NCBI GenBank assembly: GCA_036521415.1
Contig: DATDHU010000154.1
Location: 20,567 to 84,566 of the forward strand
DNA: 64,000 nucleotides
Direction: 5' to 3'
Source: DASXMT01 sp036521415
Lineage (GTDB): Bacteria > Actinomycetota > Acidimicrobiia > Acidimicrobiales > RAAP-2
Position numbers and translations under genes: made by a program
Notes under the pieces: generated by a model
Seen by the model: only the letters and a program-made list of their open reading frames with translations
What the model was told of the DNA's origin: nothing
Databases searched by the model: none
Part shown: positions 59,364-64,000 of the stretch, in pieces
Layout: each line of letters begins with the position of its first letter
How positions within the stretch are numbered: position 1 is the stretch's first letter

Positions 59364-61571
59364 TCAGCCGGTGAGCGGATGCAAGGGAAGGGTCTTATTG
59401 TCCATGAGTAGGTCGAACCCATCTGGAGTGTTCAAGTAGCCGGGGGCCGTTCCAGGACTGTCTGTCACTCCGTATTGCCAGACAAGCGCCTGGGTTACTG
59501 GATCGACGGCCACCATACGATCTCGGTAGTCGTCATTGGTCATGAACACGCCGCTTGGCAGCACTTCGGTGAGTGACGGTTGATTCATCTCCCCCTGGCC
59601 GGCCCCTGGCTGATATCGGTAGGTGACCTGGCCCTCTCGGGTGAACTCGATGAAACCCCCTGGATGCGAGTAGTCGGAGAGGAGGTAGAGATCGGGGCCG
59701 AGTTGCTGCGGGTCCGATGGATATCCCACCGGGAGGCTGACGGTCCAGACCAACTTGCCTTGCGGCGTGTACTCGCTGACCCAACTCCCGTTGATCTCGG
59801 AGATGAGGACATTGCCGTCGGCCAGCGGGGTGTCCCCGTTCGGCGAACCAAGGGAGCTCGGTGGACTGTGCACGCAGTTTCCGGTAGTTCCGATCTGGGA
59901 GGCGATCGAGCCGTTCGGGTTGATGAACAAGACGCGGCAGTTCTCTGCGTCGGCCACAGTTACCTGGCCGTTCTTGAGGAGGTACGCGTCGTCGGGCGTG
60001 TGGAGGTATCCCGGCAGTGATCCGGCCTGGCGGGCGTGCCCGTAGGACCATTGGAGCTGTCCCGACGGGAATCCGATCATGACGACTGTCTCGTTGTTCT
60101 CCTGGTTGGAGATGATCTGCGCCCCGTTCTTCGTGAAGAACGCGTCGTCAGGGAAGTAGAAACCCCCTGGTGGGGGCGGCGCGTACACGGACGGATAGTT
60201 CCAGACCACCTGATTCTGCGTGTTGAGAAGCAAAAGGCGGTCATTGCCCCGGTCGGCGACGAGGAGTTGGCCGCCGAAGTACGGTGATCCGGCCCCCTTC
60301 ATACCGGCGGTTCCGAAGCTCGGATTGGGAATCATCATCTCGATCGAGTTCATCACGTTCCCTGAGCTCTCCCCACCGATGATCCAGGCCCGGCCGGCCA
60401 GGACAGCGATCGCTGCGTAGCTGGTGGGCACCGGAAGGGTCCCTGCATTCAACACCTTGTGGTGTGCTGGGTCGTATGCCCATATCGTCGCGATGGCCGG
60501 TGACGTTGAACCTGCTGTCGACGTGACCCCACCCGCCACGTAGATGTGTCCTCCGAGGACAGCGGCTGACGCCGCGGCGAGGGGCTCGGGAAGGTGGCCG
60601 ACGACCGTGGCCTTCGACGCCGAAGGCACGATCTCTTGAATCGTGTCCGTCGCCTGGCCGCTCTGAGGGCCGCCGACGGCTTGCCCTCCGAAGACGTAGA
60701 TCACGTTGCCCAGGGCGGCCACGGCCGGATAGCGGACCGACACCGGCAGCTTGGCTACCACGGAGAATCGACGACCGTCCGTGGTGGCGAGGACGTCGGG
60801 ATCTGGCTTGGTGCCGTCGTAGCCACCGATCACGAAGGTGGTGGTGCCGATGGTCACCGCCTGGGGATCGGAACGTGGCTGGGGGAGCTGTCCGACCACC
60901 GCCGGCGGCGATGGGACCGTCGTGGGCGTGACCGGTTTCGCCGTGCTCGCCGTCGTCGTATGGGCTGCCTTCTTCGGTTTCGGAGTTGGTGGAGCCGGTG
61001 GCGTGGGGCCGGGAGCACCGAACTGCTGCACCGTGGCCACCGTGTTGGGTGAACCCCCGCCGAAGACGTAACCCCGGCCTTCAATGAGCGCCCCCGCGGC
61101 ATCGTGCACGGCACTCGGCAGCGTGCCCAGCGGGGTCGTGAGGCCCGATGCCGTGTCCAGGGAGAACACCGAGGCCAAGGACGACTGGGAGGCGGCCAGC
61201 CCGCCCACAATGGTCAGGCCACTGCCGTTCCCGGGCAACACGACCTCGCGCGAGATGGGTGCGGTGAGGCCCCAGGGCAACACCCCGGCCTCGATGGCCG
61301 GTATGGAATGGGTCGCCTTGGCCGATTGACTGCCGCCCGGTCCGGCTGTCGAGGAACGGCCACCGGAAGCAGCTGCCTCGGTGGTCGTTGGGCCGGCACT
61401 GGTTCGTTGCCCGGGTCGGCCCGAGCTCCCTCCGGGCAGGACCAGTGCCAGAACGATGGCCAGAACCACCAACCCCAGCAGGCCGACAGCGATGCGTCGT
61501 CGGACCTGCACCCGGTGCGAGACCCGGCGATGCCGGGGCGACGCGTGTCCTGGACCGTGGTTCGACGTCAT
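59364..61571 (-). CDS. Membrane-anchored double beta-propeller (Kelch-like plus NHL/PQQ-like)
   Basis: A 735-residue protein. A basic cytoplasmic tail (residues 1-26) and one membrane helix (IAVGLLGLVVLAIVLALVLPGG) anchor two propellers outside. The first, about 95-420, has Kelch-type repeats (GRGYVFGGGSPNTVATV, TTFVIGGYDG, GNVIYVFGGQAVGG, GHIYVAGGVTSTAG, GRAWIIGGES), interrupted by a Pro/Thr linker near 180-215. The second, about 430-735, has repeats like ADRGNDRLLLLN, DAENCRVLFINPNG and GVFMTNDDYRDRMVAVDP. It is the first gene of the iron ABC operon (4 bases before the permease). A role in sensing or binding is inferred. Confidence 0.8.
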   Translation of the reverse strand: MTSNHGPGHASPRHRRVSHRVQVRRRIAVGLLGLVVLAIVLALVLPGGSSGRPGQRTSAGPTTTEAAASGGRSSTAGPGGSQSAKATHSIPAIEAGVLPWGLTAPISREVVLPGNGSGLTIVGGLAASQSSLASVFSLDTASGLTTPLGTLPSAVHDAAGALIEGRGYVFGGGSPNTVATVQQFGAPGPTPPAPPTPKPKKAAHTTTASTAKPVTPTTVPSPPAVVGQLPQPRSDPQAVTIGTTTFVIGGYDGTKPDPDVLATTDGRRFSVVAKLPVSVRYPAVAALGNVIYVFGGQAVGGPQSGQATDTIQEIVPSASKATVVGHLPEPLAAASAAVLGGHIYVAGGVTSTAGSTSPAIATIWAYDPAHHKVLNAGTLPVPTSYAAIAVLAGRAWIIGGESSGNVMNSIEMMIPNPSFGTAGMKGAGSPYFGGQLLVADRGNDRLLLLNTQNQVVWNYPSVYAPPPPGGFYFPDDAFFTKNGAQIISNQENNETVVMIGFPSGQLQWSYGHARQAGSLPGYLHTPDDAYLLKNGQVTVADAENCRVLFINPNGSIASQIGTTGNCVHSPPSSLGSPNGDTPLADGNVLISEINGSWVSEYTPQGKLVWTVSLPVGYPSDPQQLGPDLYLLSDYSHPGGFIEFTREGQVTYRYQPGAGQGEMNQPSLTEVLPSGVFMTNDDYRDRMVAVDPVTQALVWQYGVTDSPGTAPGYLNTPDGFDLLMDNKTLPLHPLTG

Positions 61572-62111
61572 TGAGGCCTGGACGCCTCGATCTCGGGCGC
61601 GGGACCGGTTTGCGTCATGGAATTGGTCGGGCCGAGATGACGGTCCTCGTCAATCGCCCTCGGCTCAGCACAAAGCCCTGACCTGCGGGACTGTATTGCA
61701 CCAGCCGCGATTTCCAAGAGATGCCGTGACCAGGAAGCTGAGGGGCTGTAGCTGGCATGCAGTCCAAATTTCCTCGATCGCGGCTGTGAGTGATGGATCT
61801 TACGGCGCATGGACGACCGATTGGGGGTCTGGGTACACATATCCGCGTCCGCCGTCAGCCGCACCCATCCATCGAATGCTGTCCCCCAGTCTCGATATGC
61901 CGCAGGTTCCGTAACAGAGCACCGCACGACGATCGAAGAGCGGACTGGTGTTACGGGTCAGCTATCGCCCGATCGATGCCACTAACGGCGATCAGCTCAG
62001 CGGATACGTCAGTCATCACGACATCGCCCGCTTCGACGATGGCGACTCGGCGCCGCGGCTCGAAGCGATGGTGAGTGATGGTTCGGTCCACCCCAAAGGG
62101 TCAACCGCAGC
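61572..62111. other. Gene-poor stretch upstream of the propeller gene
   Basis: No convincing gene is seen in these 540 bases. A plus-strand frame around 61950-62100 reads like protein for about 50 codons (SYRPIDATNGDQLSGYV) but runs straight on through the tRNA fragment, so it is not called. CCCCAAAGGGTCAA at 62091-62104 recurs exactly at 63259-63272. Confidence 0.5.
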
Positions 62112-62156
62112 TGGCAGTCCCAACGGGATTCGAACCCGTGTCTCCACCTTGAGAGG
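62112..62156 (-). tRNA. 3' half of tRNA-Glu(CTC), attachment-site-like remnant
   Basis: On the minus strand the sequence from CCTCTCAAGG (anticodon loop with CTC) through a complete T-arm (ACGGG-TTCGAAT-CCCGT) to TGGGACT-G-CCA is tRNA-Glu-like, with encoded CCA at 62112-62114. The 5' half is missing: what precedes the anticodon loop does not pair with the 3' side, and no AGTCCCA acceptor strand is found upstream. A tRNA 3' half ending exactly at CCA is the usual scar of tyrosine-recombinase integration. Confidence 0.65.
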
Positions 62157-62275
62157 GAGCCAAAGGGCGACGCGCCTACCAGCGGAAATGTGGATTGACC
62201 TGGGGATTCACTGCTTAGTCGTTACTGTCGTTTGCACTGTTTTTCGACCTCTTGCGGACAACCGCGGACGAGAGC

Positions 62276-62813
62276 CTACGAGGTAGGCGCTTTCGGCAGA
62301 CCGAGGTCATGGCGCACGAACGCTACAGCCGTGCTGACGCTGGCCCCGTCCCGTGCCACTGTCGTTGAGCACGCTCACGAGTTGAGTGCGGTAACCGCTG
62401 GCGGACCCTGGAGGTCGCCGATCAGGATTCCGTCTGCCTGTATGAGGGACCGGATATCGGTCGCAGCCATAGATGGCCAGCGGCCGTCGAGCAGCTTCGT
62501 GTCCAGTTCCTGAAAGGCGGCAATGAGGGGCTTGGTCGCGGCTACCTCCTCGGCGTTGGTCGAGCTCGAGGTCCACGTCTTGGACGCAGCGTTGAACGTG
62601 CTCTCGGCCGCGTTCGCTGGCGCGACGTCGGCCAGGTGGCGGCGCCGGCTTCCTTGGCGGATACCGCTGTCTTGGGCTTCGGCTTCGGCTCGGCTTCGTA
62701 GTGGTTGTGCTCGAGGCCCATGCCTGCGCAGCGGTCGCCAGCAAGATCGAACTCAAAGCCAGTGCGCCCACTGCAGCGGCGATCCGCTGGGCAGGACCAC
62801 GTATGTCACGCAT
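62276..62813 (-). pseudogene. Secreted protein gene with several frameshifts
   Basis: ATG 62811-62813 has a ribosome site (GGAGGG) and opens a signal peptide (IAAAVGALALSSILLATAAQAWA). Coding then moves through other frames: a KPKPK linker, then NAAESTFNAASKTWTSSSTN, EEVAATKPLIAAFQELDTKLL and DIRSLIQADGILIGDLQGPPAV, a TGA, and a last stretch VAFVRHDLGLPKAPTS ending at TAG 62276-62278. The pieces look like one exported helical protein of about 175 residues. At least two or three indels break it. Family not recognised. Confidence 0.55.
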
Positions 62814-62835
62814 TGCGTTAGTCCCTCCACTTATT

Positions 62836-62970
62836 GTGACGGTCTCGCTACACTCAGGCCGCTTACTTAAGCCGCCCCGTCGCCTTGGCCCACTTCTCGA
62901 TGGCATCACGGGACCAGATGCTCTCGACCGCATCGGTGTGTTTGTCGACTGGCTTGGCACACTGTCATGA
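62836..62970 (+). CDS. Possible 44-residue ORF
   Basis: GTG 62836 to TGA 62968-62970; the last 25 residues (LLDGITGPDALDRIGVFVDWL) look like an amphipathic helix. Its stop overlaps the next small ORF's ATG (ATGA), suggesting coupling. There is no clear ribosome site, and the call is weak. Confidence 0.25.
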   Translation: MTVSLHSGRLLKPPRRLGPLLDGITGPDALDRIGVFVDWLGTLS

Positions 62971-63104
62971 CCGTCGTCCCACAAGGGATCCTCGATGAGC
63001 TTTATGAGACGGCCCAGATGCTCCGTGCTGCTATCTCACTCATAAACCGCATCGTCGAGTGCGCCCCACTCGATGACGCAGAAAAAGATGGTGCCCGGAC
63101 CTGA
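62967..63104 (+). CDS. Possible 45-residue helical protein
   Basis: ATG 62967 to TGA 63102-63104, overlapping the preceding ORF stop. The product (VPQGILDELYETAQMLRAA, ISLINRIVECAPLDD) reads as two amphipathic helices with few rare residues. Unknown family; the call rests on composition and the overlap only. Confidence 0.35.
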   Translation: MTVVPQGILDELYETAQMLRAAISLINRIVECAPLDDAEKDGART

Positions 63105-63583
63105 CCTAAACCTGAGCTGCTCGTGTGGCGAAGCGAAGGCCGGTTTCGGCCGGGGGTCGTCGCGTCAATCGGCGGTCGAGCGGTCGCGCTCTTTCTCGCA
63201 TCTCCGACACGGGACCGCACCGGGGTTATCAACCTGGCGTAGGCCGATTCGGCTCGGACCCCAAAGGGTCAAGTCCTCGCCCTGGAGCGCCAGGTGGGCG
63301 AATCTCACCCGTAAACGATCGTCGCTTTACAAAGAGGCAGACGCCAGGCGCTCCTGCCTGTCTAAGAGGGGCTGGGGTCTATTAAGAGGGTCTGTTCCCG
63401 TATCCGGCCAGCTCAACACCCCGGTTCGCTGTTGACGAGCTCCCGGTATTCTCCCCTGCGTACTCGCCTTGTCAGTCACAACGCGGGTCGGCGGAGCCCC
63501 GTCTTGTCCCCCCTCGGCGGGGTTTCGTCGCGTCCGAGATCGCGCAACGGTTCGCACGTTTTCCGTACGGTCCGTAGGTGTAG
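63105..63583. other. Non-coding or decayed sequence
   Basis: I see no gene here. A small perfect hairpin GACCC-CAAA-GGGTC lies at 63257-63270 within the recurring CCCCAAAGGGTCAA element. Frames across this stretch have low-complexity, Arg/Ser-rich translations typical of shadows. Confidence 0.45.
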
Positions 63584-63739
63584 CATTTCGCCGTCCTGGG
63601 CTGTGAGCGCTGGTTCGCCGCCGTGCTCCGGGTCGGGACGCACACCACGACCGCGGTGGTTCTACGACGGCCTCAACCGCCAGTCCGCAAGGTGTTGGAA
63701 ATCACGGATGGTGCTGATCTCTTTGTCATCGAGGACTGA
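63584..63739 (+). pseudogene. C-terminal remnant of a STAS domain protein
   Basis: Between TAG 63581-63583 and TGA 63737-63739 the frame encodes HFAVLGCERWFAAV, then TTAVVLRRPQPPVRKVLEI and TDGADLFVIED, which matches the second half of anti-sigma antagonist STAS domains (compare LVLRRPNPLVRWLLQL in the intact gene at 37517). The first half is missing, so it is a fragment. Confidence 0.5.
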
Positions 63740-63785
63740 CCTGATAGGTGCGAAGCTCGTCACGCCCCGGCCCTAGCCTCTCGCG

Positions 63786-63994
63786 ATGGACCACCACGCC
63801 GAGGCCTTCAGCGCAAGACCGGGCGCGTGCTGGGGGTGGATATACCAGTCAGACGGCAGCGGCCGTCCGACGACCTGCCCCGAGCCGGTCGAGTGGCGGG
63901 GAAGTACCGGAACCGCCAGGGGTGGCACGTAGTCGACTCGTGCGACGGACACGTCGACGGCAAGCTCGTCGGGGTGATGATGGCTCGACGTTAG
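63786..63994 (+). pseudogene. Small Cys/His protein gene with a one-base frameshift
   Basis: ATG 63786 opens MDHHAEAFSARPGACWGWIY, then TTCPEPVEWRG; at the G run 63898-63901 one base appears missing, after which KYRNRQGWHVVDSCDGHVDG and LVGVMMARR follow in the next frame to TAG 63992-63994. The joined product (about 69 residues) follows a pattern CP-PV-WRG-x-Y-W-V-SC-GH-DG that I recall from small actinobacterial proteins. It could be intact if the missing G is an error. Confidence 0.55.
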
Positions 63995-64000
63995 GGCGGG

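Noticed and set aside
59364..61571. PQQ-dependent dehydrogenase
   Set aside because: The C-terminal propeller resembles PQQ-like repeats, but the Trp-docking and catalytic Asp/Glu motifs of true quinoproteins are not seen.
62112..62190. A complete tRNA gene on the minus strand
   Set aside because: The T-arm, CCA and anticodon loop are good, but the 5' acceptor and D-arm do not pair and the anticodon stem is mismatched; only the 3' half is kept.
61948..62286. A 112-residue plus-strand ORF
   Set aside because: The first 50 residues look protein-like but the frame runs through the tRNA fragment and into low-quality sequence, and it has no ribosome site.
63240..63330. A riboswitch-like structured element
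   Set aside because: The GGCTCGGACCCCAAAGGG region forms a small hairpin, but no known riboswitch core (for example GEMM) could be matched.

Overview
The window reads as chromosomal DNA from a high-GC actinobacterium. Supporting signs are strong G/C bias at third codon positions, frequent GTG and TTG starts, several promoters whose -10 box lies 6-7 bases before the start codon (leaderless mRNAs), many F420-type enzymes (two Ddn-like and one PPOX-like protein), and a nicotinoprotein-type alcohol dehydrogenase. The broken secreted protein with repeated YWLVA / FGDA motifs is of a kind I associate with Acidimicrobiia, so an Acidimicrobiia-like organism is my inference; the species cannot be named from this sequence.

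Layout. 0-10.5 kb: the 5' part of a squalene/phytoene-synthase-family gene, a MerR-TetR fusion regulator, a polysaccharide deacetylase, an SDR, a broken propeller-like secreted gene with a decayed duplicate of its 5' end, a CMD/AhpD-like protein, an MFS exporter with its own TetR, a dienelactone hydrolase, and an Xre/RES toxin-antitoxin pair preceded by a perfect 17-bp tandem repeat. 10.5-20 kb: a MerR regulator and MFS exporter with matching 19-bp-spacer operators, DUF1275 protein, Ddn-like protein, SDR, a secreted Pro/Thr-rich protein, a large polytopic membrane protein and another MFS exporter. 20-29.6 kb: stress and regulatory genes (USP, MarR, SRPBCC, GntR, BNR-propeller, YkgJ, AKR, TetR, NTF2-like), a truncated and frameshifted M20 amidohydrolase, a stand-alone diadenylate-cyclase-domain protein and a nucleosidase-like protein. 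29.6-33.2 kb: a complete sugar ABC importer (binding protein, ATPase, permease). 33.2-43.4 kb: mixed housekeeping and accessory genes including a HATPase/STAS anti-sigma pair and an F420/oxidoreductase operon behind a SoxR-like operator.

43.4-53.7 kb is the most coherent block: a tightly overlapping minus-strand operon of aldehyde dehydrogenase, amidohydrolase-2, 3Fe-4S ferredoxin, SDR, cytochrome P450, Ddn-like protein, CoA-transferase, DUF35 Zn-ribbon/OB protein, Cys-less thiolase-fold protein, TetR and a (frameshifted) acyl-CoA synthetase, with a nicotinoprotein-like alcohol dehydrogenase diverging from its head. It looks like a CoA-dependent catabolic pathway for a hydroxylated aliphatic, terpenoid or steroid-like substrate. 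54-61.6 kb: adenylate kinase, an iron-type ABC importer (lipoprotein, two-domain permease, ATPase), and a membrane-anchored double beta-propeller in the same operon.

61.6-64 kb is gene-poor and decayed. It holds the 3' half of a tRNA-Glu(CTC), which looks like an attachment-site remnant, followed by a multiply frameshifted secreted protein gene, possible tiny ORFs, a STAS C-terminal remnant and a frameshifted small Cys/His protein. Several frameshifts in the window fall in short G/C homopolymers, so real decay and sequencing error must be told apart before any of these genes is called dead.
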